Assembly: GCF_004379255.2 (NCBI RefSeq) | Contig: NC_056043.1 | Location: 1,426,001-1,490,000 of the forward strand | Direction of reading: 5' to 3' | DNA length: 64,000 bases | Origin: Salvia splendens | Taxonomy: Eukaryota > Streptophyta > Magnoliopsida > Lamiales > Lamiaceae | In this document: piece after piece, positions 48,288 through 58,774 of the stretch | Layout of the letters: each line of letters begins with the position of its first letter | Position numbering within the stretch: position 1 is the stretch's first letter | Made by a program: the position numbers and the translations under genes | The notes under the pieces: generated by a model | The model's input: only the letters and a program-made list of their open reading frames with translations | What the model was told of the DNA's origin: nothing | Database searches by the model: none

Positions 48288-50094
48288 AGGGCATCCGCAA
48301 CGCGTCTCGCCCCTGTCTCGGAAAGACGAGACAGCAGCGAGACGGCGATGCAGCCATCAATCTCAATCTCGTCTCGGCGGGCGTCTCGCCCCGGAGGGTG
48401 GGTTGGCGAGACGTCTCGTCACGCGCCAGCACCACGTGGCGAGCGCTGGCGTTAGGCGTGACGCCCACTCGCCGGCCCGAGAGCAGGCGTCGTCATGCTG
48501 ACGCAATAAATAATTTTTTTAAAAATTTGATTTTAATAAAAATAAATAAATAAACAAATAAAAATTAAAAACGGTAGTATTACCGTTCACCGGTAATATT
48601 TTAATTTTTTATTTATTATTTCTTTTTGATTCTATAAATACTCCTCTTTCATTCTCATTATACACACAAACACACATTTATTCTTTTCAATTCATCTCTC
48701 TTCTCTCTCCAATTTTCATCTCAAAATGTCCGGCGACGGAAACTCTGGCAACTCCGGCGGCTATGACTTGAACACGTTTGACGACTTAGGGCATGTACAA
48801 TGTCTTGGGTGCTTCCGGTTCCCGTTCGTCGACGCCGGACACCCAAGGCTTGTCGACACCGACGGCGTACCAACCACCCTATTTTGATGTGGATGCATAC
48901 TCTCGTCCCTTGGCCCCGAGGTATGGGCAATCACATGGATTATTCCAAATTAGAGAGGGTTTTCCGGATGAGGAAGAGGAGGAGGCGGCTGAGGAGGACG
49001 GGGATGTAGGTCGTCATCCATACAGCCGCAAGGACACGATGACTTTGTTCAACACTTGGGTCAGCGTCTCGTACGATCCCATCGTCGGGAATCAACAAAC
49101 CCGCAAGTGTTTTTGGGAAAAGGTCACTGACGCCTACAATGAGAACAAGCCAAAGGGGTCCCGCCGCCGCACCATGAAGATGCTCCGCAGTCATTTTGAC
49201 CGAGTCGGCAGAGATGTCAAAAAATTTTGCGGGATCTACAAGAATGAAGCGGCGAATTACCAAAGCGGAGCCAGTGGAGCCGACATTCTGAAAGCGGCTA
49301 TACGAGTCTTTTTTGACGACAACGACAAAGAATTCAAACATGTCGATGTTTGGGAGGCGGTCAAAGACGTTGAAAGGTGGGTTGGTGGTGTCCAGTCCAG
49401 CACGGGCTCGAGCTCGAAACGCACGAAGCACACGGCGGGTGGCCACCTCACAAGAGGTTGAGGGCACGACCACCAATGCAGGGGGCTCCTCCAGTGAGCA
49501 CCGTCGGACGCAAGGGACCAAGGCTGCGAAGGCGGTTAGAGGGAGGAGGGGCCGAGGCGAATCAAGCCAGGCGGGCTCGGTCTCGGGCTCGAACACCCTA
49601 TTGTACATGTACTTGACCGCCACGATGACTGACACTTCCCGCATGACGCCACCCCAATATCAAGCCCATCTTGCCAGAATTGAGTATATGGCAAGACAAA
49701 TTGGTATTCCGCCTATAGGTAGCTTGAGTGCAGCGCCATCGCCTTCGGGTGATGATTCGCCGACGGAGTAGTTTTTAAGTGTGTAATTTTTAATTTCTAG
49801 TATTTTAAATTATGCCTTTTTTATTTTTTTTTAGATTTTAATTATGTGTTTTTTTTTTATTTTTTAGGATTTTAAATTGTAATTTTATTTTATTTAATGA
49901 AGTGTGTTTTTATTAATTGAATTTGATGGAAAAAAATAAAATTGAATGAATAGTTAAATGATGAGATGGTTAAGAGATGGAGGGATGTAAGTGTTTATCT
50001 TAGTTAAGAGATGTAGTGGAAAGTATAGTGGGACCCTGAATAGCTAAGAGATAAGACGGTTAAGAGACAGATAAGAGGCAGCGTTGTAGATGGC
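48288..50094. mobile_element. PIF/Harbinger element carrying only ORF1
   Basis: GGGCATCCGCAACGCGTCTC (left) and GAGGCAGCGTTGTAGATGGC (right) are imperfect inverted repeats. The flanks are TTA and ATA, so the duplication is not exact. 1807 bp. It contains a TATA box (TCTATAAATA, about 48631), a capped leader and an ORF1-like reading frame (48726-49771), but no transposase. Confidence 0.85.
48726..49771 (+). pseudogene. Harbinger ORF1 (SANT/NAM-associated type), two frame breaks
   Basis: The natural start is probably 48726 (MSGDGNSGNSGGYDLNTFD). The frame changes before about 48793, where TPDTQGLSTPTAYQPPYFD follows. The conserved core is YSRKDTMTLFNTWVSVSYDP, IVGNQQTRKCFWEKVTDAYN, RSHFDRVGRDVKKFCGIYKN and FKHVDVWEAVKDVERWVGG. 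Another shift near 49437-49443 moves to the frame TSQEVEGTTTNAGGSSSEHR, ending SGDDSPTE. This is the ORF1/trihelix-Myb-like partner protein of plant PIF/Harbinger elements, which helps the transposase bind DNA. Family recognition rests on the W-x-x-V-S-x-D-P-x-x-G-N-x-Q core and the domain layout. Confidence 0.83.
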
Positions 50095-51778
50095 ATATGG
50101 ACTATATTATTGTACGTACGGTAGAGAGAGAAAAAGGGGGCTGTGAGTGTGTGGGGTCCACATGAGGGTAGGGAACGTGCCACGCGGCAGAGGAAGAAGA
50201 CAAGAGCGGCGAAGATGTTGTTGATGTGCCGGCAATTAGCGTTAATATACTGCCGCTGTTTCTGGGAGATTTAGATAATTGGAGTATTAAATTAGTAATC
50301 ACACAATACTCGTTTTGGAAAGATAGTAGGTCCACATGTGGATAGTGTTTTATCATTTGATTATTTTGAATTAGTAATACTAATGTAGAGAAATAACAAT
50401 TTCCTACTTAGGCAATGAGTCAGGTAGATTATTTGATTTGCGAGTTAAATTATTGCATGGCCTGAAAAAGCCTAAGCTAATTTTTCAGGTTTTCTTGGTT
50501 AGGTTAACCGATTATATTGGTGGATTAATTCACTGACATTTATTTGGTATACATTTTGTCTATTCAAAAAAATAGTCGTATGTGTAAATGAAATTAATTT
50601 CAATACGTAATTGATAAAATATGAGATACCGAAAAAAAATGTGTAAAGTGTCAGAGCGAAAGAGAAAAATGGTAAAAATAAAATTCAATAAGTAAAAATG
50701 AAACTAGTTTTTTTGGACGGTCAAACGGAAAAATAAGACTAGATTATATGGATGGAGAAAGTATTATCTGATTTTCAAGTAAATATTGGTTTTTGTAAAG
50801 TTCATTTTATCCAATTGCAATTTAAATCAAGTTGCTAAGTTAAAAAAGGTATTGCGAATAATTAATAACAATTCTATATTATATTTCTCCGTCGTCCATG
50901 AAAAATAGTTTCATTTTATCATTTTGTTATGTTAAAAAAAATAGTTTCATTTTTTTAAATGGAAAATTTTCTTCTCATACTTTATCCACTTTTTCTCCAC
51001 TCTCTTATATTTACCCACTTTTTCTACTTATCTCTTTGACTTTACCCATTTTTTTGCATCTTTTTTATTTTATCAATTTCTCCTTAAAACTTATGTCATC
51101 CACAAATGAGACTGTTTTTTTTGTAGACGATGGAATATATTTTAGTGTAATTTTTTTAAATATAGTAAAATTAATTTATTCCAATCTGATTTTATTATGG
51201 AAAAGACGTCTGGAAAATTAATTTAGAGATAAAGGCTATCGAAGTCTGCTTAATCGAGCTATTAAATTATATTTCTTTAATGTAATACTATAATATTTAT
51301 GGAATATTTCCTCTTGGTTTTCATGGAAAGGTTTGTAGTGTAATTTATTCCTTTTCTGGACAAGGGTATAAAAGGGGATTCCCAATTTTCTAATGATAAG
51401 AGAATGCATAAAATAGTTGAATAAAACAAAAATATCTCACTATGTGTAATTAGCATTTTCCTTGTTGAATATGTTAGTATGATTTTTTGTTTTTTTCCTT
51501 CTTGAAGTGTTAATATTGATTTGAATTCAAATCAGTAGCTCTCTTTGTTTTATTACAGCGAAAAAAAGTCATTATCGTTGTAAGTAGATACAATAAACAG
51601 TCGATCCTAACAATAAATGTCGCTTGAGTAGGTGCCAAACATAGGTTAGTAGTATCTCCAAATCAGAATTAAATAATTTTTCAGTCTTCATAGATCTTCA
51701 AAGAGATAGAACCTGTTTTTTCTTATTGAATTGTTAATATTGATTTGAATACAAAGTAGCTCTCTTTCATATCATATA
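50095..51778. other. AT-rich intergenic stretch
   Basis: No gene seen. A region near 50100-50240 is G-rich and includes GGGGTCCACATGAG. Two stretches (about 51520-51545 and 51730-51770) share TTGATTTGAAT and AGTAGCTCTCTTT, a local duplication. Confidence 0.55.
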
Positions 51779-51984
51779 CTCCCTCCGTCTCATAGTAGAT
51801 GTCACATTTTCCTTTTTAGTTTATCCCACAAAAGATATCACATTTCCTTTTATGAAAAAAGCTCTCTCTCACATTAATATAAATATACTATTTTCTTTCT
51901 TCATCTAACACATAAAACAATACTGTATCTCCTAAAATCCCGTGTCATTCCCCAAGTGTGCCATCTACTGTGCGACGGTGGGAG
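51779..51984. mobile_element. Stowaway-like MITE
   Basis: CTCCCTCCGTCTCATAGTAG after TA; CTACTGTGCGACGGTGGGAG before TA. TAGATGTCACA and GTGTGCCATCTA pair near the ends. Confidence 0.85.
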
Positions 51985-52100
51985 TATTATGTAAAAGGTC
52001 ATTATCTGTGTATATAATATGAACATGTGACTCTAAAATATGCAGAGTTGAAATGAATGATATTAAAATTGGATCGGTGGAAACACACGGCAAATTATTA

Positions 52101-53097
52101 GGGCACCCGCAACGTGTGCCGTTGCGGTTCCTATGCAGTTCCGGCGGAACGGTTCCGCGGCGGCACGCGTTGCGGGGTGCGTTCCGTCGCCGTTCCGTGC
52201 CGTCGCCGTTCCTATGCCGTGCCGCGTTCCGTTCCGGAGGAACGCGGAACGGAACGTTCCGCCACGCGCCGAGGCGACGTGGCGGCCTCCCATTCGACGC
52301 GTGCAGCCCACTCGCTGCCCCGCGAGTGGGCTTCGTCCGGTGACGCAATAATTATTTTTTTTTAAAAAAAAATTCGAATTTAATAAAAAAAAAAAAAATT
52401 TTGCAACGGTAATGAGAGCGTTTTTTTTATATCCGTTTTTTATTTTTTTTTAATTTTTATTTTATTTATTTACTCTATAAATACTCCTATTTCATACTCA
52501 TTTCAATCACAAACACACATCTATTCCTCTCTATTTCCACCCCAATTTTTATAGGAAATTGGTTCGACGACGAGGCGGGAAATTGGTTCGACGACGAATC
52601 CCCCGGAAGCTCAACCGCAAGTAGTCCGCCTCGAAGTGGAGCGCATCCGTCTATACAAGAACGGTTATCTATTCGTGCAAGGACACGCGACTCTAGTGTC
52701 CACACCCAACTCCAACATGATCTAATTGAGCACATTTGGGCAAATTTTGGCGGATGAAATTATTAAAATTGTGTACTTTTATTTTTTTAGGATTTTAATT
52801 GTGTGCTTTTTATTTTTTTACGTTTAAGTTGTAATTTTTTTTAATGTTGTGTGTTTTTTTAATAAAGTGTGTTTGTTTTTTAAAGTGTGTTTATTTAAAT
52901 TGAATTGGGTTGGAAATAAAAAAAAATGAAATTGAATGAATATTAATTTAAGGAACGGTTAAGGAACGGTTAAGGAACGGAGGGTTGCAGGCTCCGTTCC
53001 TTAGTTAAGGAATGGAGTAAAAAAGTACAGTGGGGCCCTCAAATAGTGGTTTAAGGAACGGTATAGGAACGGTATAGGAACAGCGTTGTGGATGGCC
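52101..53097. mobile_element. PIF/Harbinger element with transposase C-terminus only
   Basis: GGGCACCCGCAACG (left) and CAGCGTTGTGGATGGCC (right) are imperfect inverted repeats. TTA flanks both sides (52098-52100 and 53098-53100). 997 bp. The left 230 bp are dense in GGAACGG/CCGTTCC words, echoed by GGAACGGTTAAGGAACGG near the right end. Confidence 0.88.
52556..52757 (+). pseudogene. C-terminal fragment of Harbinger transposase
   Basis: The frame reads NWFDDESPGSSTASSPPRSG, then IQERLSIRARTRDSSVHTQL, then QHDLIEHIWANFGG and TGA. The R-x-R-D-x-x-x-H-x-x-L-Q-x-D-L-I-E-H-I-W end is that of plant PIF/Harbinger transposases. The first 10 codons (NWFDDEAG) are duplicated in tandem. Everything before is missing. 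Confidence 0.8.
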
Positions 53098-53100
53098 TTA

Positions 53101-54609
53101 GGAAGCGACAAAGTACAACCGCATGAGACTAGTATTCCACCGCCCACGCTGCTTCAGTTTGTTGTACCAACTCAAATATTTACACTATTCTCTTTATAAT
53201 ATTGAAGGTACAAGTCTCTCTCTCTCTCTCATGTCTTTATTAATAATATATCCATCCTTCAAAATAGTTTAGTAAAAAAAATAAAAATCTTTCATTTTCA
53301 AGTTGTAAACTTTTATCCAGGACATATCGCTTGAATGTTTCAATTTATGTAATATTTTCATCATGTATTTTCTTCACATACAATACATAAGTAACTTTTA
53401 TTAAAATTCACATTATTATTAATATCTTAAAAATTCAATGAGAGCGGTGCTAAACAAAAATAATCAGCCGTCTTCGCATTAGCCTTCAATTGAACATCTC
53501 GTGCTCCATCCACATTATATTTTCGAGTTTGATAGTGGAAGAATTGGTAAGGTACTAAATAAAAAATATAAATGAATAGTTAAATAAATAAAATATGTAT
53601 CTTTTAAAAATAGTAGAATTTAGAATGATCAACGTGTTATACGACGGTCCATTAATTAGCACTAGTACATAAGACATTGTTATTAGTAAAATATATTAAA
53701 TCCACGATGCACAATGTACAAATACTCTAGTTACTTATTCACGTGACATGAATAATCAAATTTAATAACAAAGCCTTTTAAATAAAATTAAAGAATGAAG
53801 TTATAAACACATTATCTCATAATGTTAAAACTTTGGCATCTACTCATTTGGTGGGCCTGGGCCTGATTCCTCCTCAGGCTAAATTTTGGCCCAAATAATT
53901 AGCCCATGAAGTTTGAGGGTAAAAAGTGAGATTAACTTTAAGCATGGGTTATATAAAAAAGAAAAAAATATTTTTTTTGAATTACATTTTGTGGGAAATT
54001 ACATTTTCTAAATCGCCAAAATTAATATGAATACATTAATATGACGCATATTATATTGAAATATAATGCACTAGTACTTATTTGAATGTAAATAATAACT
54101 TCATAATAAATTATAGTACTCCGTATTACTTGTTGAAATCAAGGAAACATTTTTAACTTATTAGTATTATATATTTATACCTCTCTAAAGCACAATCTTA
54201 TAATTCAAAATTATTAAGTACTCCAGTAGTAGTAATTTATAGAGTGATGTAGTAAATATTTTTGAAAAGGAATATTTGAACTATAGAACTACAGTTGAAG
54301 TAATATGGCCAAGCATAAACATGCATTCACGTGATAGTGACAAGTGATGAAGACTTGGAATTGCCACAAATATGACGAATCCAACCATTTAATTATATAA
54401 AATACTATAAATATATAGTAATACACAATAATTGGAATATCATTAATATTCCCACTTCCCAACTTGGCTAATACTAGTATATTTATATAGAAATATGTTG
54501 TTACTGTAACTTATGGAGCATCATTTCATAAACATTGCTTAGCATTACTCATTTACATATCGAAAACAATATTCACATTTAGTCCAGTAAGCATTATTAT
54601 TTTGCTTTA
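53101..54609. other. AT-rich intergenic stretch
   Basis: Includes a short (CT)n run at 53216-53230. No gene or clear element ends seen. Confidence 0.55.
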
Positions 54610-55463
54610 GAAGAAACATCATTTTTGGTCCACGAACTTTGCCAAAGTATCATTTTAGGTCGGTGAACTTTGAAAATATCATTTTAGGTCCGTGAACTTT
54701 GAGTTAGTATCATTTGAGGTACTTTTTACTATTTCCAAGTTTTTTTGGACGAAAATACCCCCAATACCTAAAAGTGTATATATTTTTAATAAATTTATCA
54801 TATATTCATATTTTTTATAAATATCTTTACAATATATTTTTGACAAATTTTCTAAATATAATTTGACCTTAAATATTATCACTTAATTTTGTGACATGCA
54901 AGTAAAATTGCTTCTTCAATTTTTTATATTAATTTTTTAAAAACTGAATAAAGAACTTTCTTTAATAATAAAAAATTGAATAATTTTTTTTTATAAATAT
55001 CTTTACAATATATTTTTGACAAATTTTATAAATATAATTTGACCTTCAATATTATCATTTAATTTTGTGACAGGCAAGAAAAGATCTTTATTCAATTTTT
55101 TATTATTAAAGAAAAGTTCTTTATTCAATTTAAAAAAAATTAATATAAAAAATTGAAGAAGCAATTTTACTAGCATGTCACAAAATTAAGTGATAATATT
55201 TAAGGTCAAATTATATTTAGAAAATTTGTCAAAAATATATTGTAAAGATATTTATAAAAAATTATGAGTATATGATAAATTTATTAAAAATATATATACT
55301 TTAAGGTATTGAGGGTATTTTCGTCCAAAAAAACTTGGAAATAGTAAAAAGTACCTCAAATGATACTAACTCAAAGTTCACATACCTAAAATGATATTTT
55401 CAAAGTTCACGGACCTAAAATGATAATTTGGCAAAGTTCGTGAACCAAAAATGATGTTCCCTC
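54610..55463. mobile_element. Mutator-type palindromic element with 9-bp target duplication
   Basis: The two arms (about 54610-55000 and 55070-55463) are inverted copies of each other almost throughout. They start AACATCATTTTTGGT and end ACCAAAAATGATGTT. The 9-mer TTTGCTTTA lies directly outside both ends (54601-54609 and 55464-55472). Long terminal inverted repeats with a 9-bp duplication are typical of Mutator-like elements. No coding capacity. Confidence 0.88.
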
Positions 55464-55744
55464 TTTGCTTTATAAGTATTAAGAAGGTGGTAAATGTCAT
55501 TAGTATAGCATGTGACGAGACAATCGCCGTTTTAAAATTAAATTAAACTAATAAAAAAATTAATAATACTAATAAATAAAAGACGTGAAGAACTTTTTAT
55601 AGTGGATGCCTCACTAGAAACTACTACCAAACAAAAAAAATTCAAATATTCAATGAGCCAAAATCACCTTTTCTCTCCCCACTTGAAAAAACACCGCAAA
55701 TTCAACAGAAATTCCAATTCAGAGAGAGAGTGAAGAAGCCGTAG

Positions 55745-58700
55745 ATGGAGAACGGAGGCTCAGCGGCGGCGAAAAAATGGCGATTCGCGGGGAACGAGTG
55801 GCTCACTCTGGCCGGAGCAGTCACCGTTTGAGGCGTGGTCGACACTATCAAGGGAAATCTCGACGGAAACGACGCCAGGCATGTTATTCCGCTCGGCCAC
55901 GGCGATCCATCCGACTTCCCCTCCTTCCGCACCTCCTCTTTCGCGGAGGACGCCGTCTGCGCCGCTGTTTGCTCCGCTAAGTTCAACGGCTACTCCTCCA
56001 CCGTCGGTATCCCCGCCGCTCGGAGGTAGTATATAACAAGTGAAGTGACTGATTTTTGTGTATTGCTGTTAGATCGTTGAGTTTTTGGAGTTTAATTGTT
56101 GCTCATTGTTAGGAAAACGAAGCGAAGCAGCTACTGTTTTATGTGATTTTCGGATTGGTGGTGAGCTTAATTTAAAGCATGTGTATGCTATTGTGCGGCT
56201 TATTTTGGTGGATTAGAAGGTTTTCTGCATAATTTCGTTGCTCATTGTTAGGAAAACGAAACGAAACAGCTACTGTTTTATGTGATTTTTGGATCGGAGG
56301 TGAGCTTAATTTAAAGCATGTGTATGCTATTGTGCGGCTAATTTTGATAGAATAGAAACGAAATCGAAGCAAAACAGCTACTGTTTATGTGATTTTTGGA
56401 TCGGAGGTGAACTTAATTTATAGCATGTGTATGCTATTGTGCCGCTAATTTTGATAGAATAGAAGGTTTTCTGCATAATTTTGTTGCTCATTGTTAGGAA
56501 AACGAAGCGAAACAGCTACCGTTTTATGTGATTTTTTTTGGATCGGAGGTGAGCTTAATTTGAAGCATGTGTCTGTTATTGTGTTATTGTTCGGCTAATT
56601 TTTGTAGATTAGAATGTTATTGTGCATAATATCTTAGGCATGCGGAATGTACGTGATTAATTGGAATCGAAGGGGTTGATTTGTAACTTTGATCAGCTGC
56701 AGAATGATTTCGTTAGATTATCAGATGATGTTGATACAGGCTTCATTGAATAGAATATCGAAATATAGTTGAGTTTTTTTGGATATAGGTAATGTCTTTG
56801 GTGGATGATCTTCTCTTTATTTTAATCATGTTGCTATACAGATTCTGTAATCTATGGTTTTGAATATTTCTCATTGTAATATTTGTAAGGTTGATGAGTA
56901 TCACTAGTTATCGATCTAGGCCGGTTTTGAATGTTTAAGTTAATCGTTTTTGTGCAACTTCTCTGTATCGGACAGCTCTGTAGCTGAGCACCTTTCTAAA
57001 GACCTCCCTTACAAGTTATCACCTGATGATGTTTTCCTGACCATTGGATGCACCCAAGCATTAGAAGCAATTGTAACTGTCCTTGCTCGTCCCGGTGCTA
57101 ATCTTCTGCTTCCAAATCCCGGATTTCCATACTACGAAGCCAGTGCTGGCTTCTCTGGTCTCGAAGTCCGCCACTTTGATCTTATCCCCGAACAAGATTG
57201 GGAAGTGGATTTGGCTTCAGTTGAAGCTCTTGCTGATGAAAATACAGTGGCTATGGTTATTATAAATCCTGGCAATCCCTGTGGAAATGTTTTCAAGTAT
57301 GAACACTTGAAAAAGGTGCCTAGTTTGTAATATGTTGAATGAAATATGGAGACTCTGATATTCGTGGAAATGGTAGCCGCGTTAATGAGTGTATATTTGC
57401 TGTAGGCCGCGGAGACAGCAAGAAAGCTTGGAATCTTAGTGATTTAGGATGAAGTGTATGACCATCTTACTTTTGGTAACAACCCTTTTGTCCCAATGGG
57501 AGTCTTTGCATCAATTACCCCAATCATCACTCTTGGATCGATATCTAAGAGATGGATTGTCCCTGGTTGGAGGCTTGGCTGGATTGTCACAAACGACCCC
57601 GATGGTATCCTTACTAAGCAAGGGGTATGTTCTTGTCGCTCAACCTTTTCCTTTGCGCCGCGCCCAAATTTGGTGCTAGATGGTTCTGTTTATGAGCGTT
57701 GGGCATGTTAGATTTGTAAAGTTATAAATAATTATTTTAAGAATTTTATGAATGTTGATACATCATGTAAATCTATTTGTGTAGTGTTTCCTTTGTGGCT
57801 TTCTCTCTATTTGTCAATATATTGAGAAAAATAAGAATATTGTCTGCAGATTGTTGACAGCATCAAAGGTTTCCTGAATATTTCCTCTGATCCAGCGACC
57901 TTTATGCAGGTTCGTGATTCTTCTTGTGCTTCCTGTCCCGTTTCTTTCTTTTCTCATATATGTGTGCTTGTTGGTTTTTTCTTGTCTCTTTCTTACTTGG
58001 TGAAATCTGCAAGTCTAATTCCGATGGTTCTTTTAGTCAAGTCTATGAGCGAGATGCAGAACTTGAGTTTCCTAAAGAGCCCGAGCAAGATGAAATCGAA
58101 GTTTAGGTCCTTTGCTATAGTAAAAACATGAAATTGAATTAATTATGCAATATTGCTAAACACACACTCTATGTAATGTAGCTTATCTGGCCTCAGTTTC
58201 TCATATCTGTAGTGATTCCGTCTCACCATTTATGCGAACAGGGGGCAGTTCCACAGATCCTTGAGAACACCCCACCCGACTTCTTTCAGAAAATTGTTAG
58301 CACGCTTAAAGAAACTGCAGACATTTGCTATGAACGCAGCAAAGAAATTCCCAGCATAACTTGCCCGAGCAAACCTGAAGGATCCGTGTTTGTTATGGTA
58401 AAGACGAAACCACTTCATGACTCGTTTCTTTACATAATTATACGCCGTATTAACCTGCAATGAGGGGTTTTGCACATGCCAGATGAAGCTCAATCTGTCT
58501 CTCCTCGAAGGCATCAAGGATGACTTGGACTTCTGCTGCAAGCTCGCGAAAGAGGAATCCGTCATAGTCCTCCCAGGTAAAGAAACTAGCTATTCGCGTG
58601 AGTCTCAACACAAACACGTTTTTATCTTTACAATGAGGAGAGTTCTCGTTCGCAGGTTTTGCTATAGGGCGCAAGAACTGGTTGCGCGTTACATTCGCCG

Positions 58701-58774
58701 TTGAACCATCATCTCTCGATGATGGCTTTCTCAGAATCAAAGCTTTCTGTCAAAGGCACGCCACGAAACCATGA
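55745..58774 (+). pseudogene. TAT: Tyrosine aminotransferase, 7 exons, two in-frame stop codons
   Basis: Exons 55745-56025, 56976-57315, 57406-57624, 57850-57909, 58242-58397, 58483-58576 and 58656-58774 sum to 1269 bases (423 codons) with frame kept throughout. Conserved blocks: [92 protein letters not shown], and the PLP-lysine block [16 protein letters not shown]. The enzyme would convert tyrosine to 4-hydroxyphenylpyruvate. Two stops interrupt it: TGA at 55829-55831 (codon 29, inside VTV-x-GVV) and TAG at 57445-57447 (VI-x-DEVYD). No frameshift was found and all splice sites look usable, so the inactivation is recent, or both stops are assembly errors. Confidence 0.9.
56097..56590 (+). 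repeat. ~142-bp tandem repeat in TAT intron 1, 3-4 copies
   Basis: GTTGCTCATTGTTAGGAAAA starts copies near 56097, 56239 and 56483; a shortened copy lies near 56355. Each includes GAGCTTAATTTAAAGCATGT and CTATTGTG-GGCT. Confidence 0.9.
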
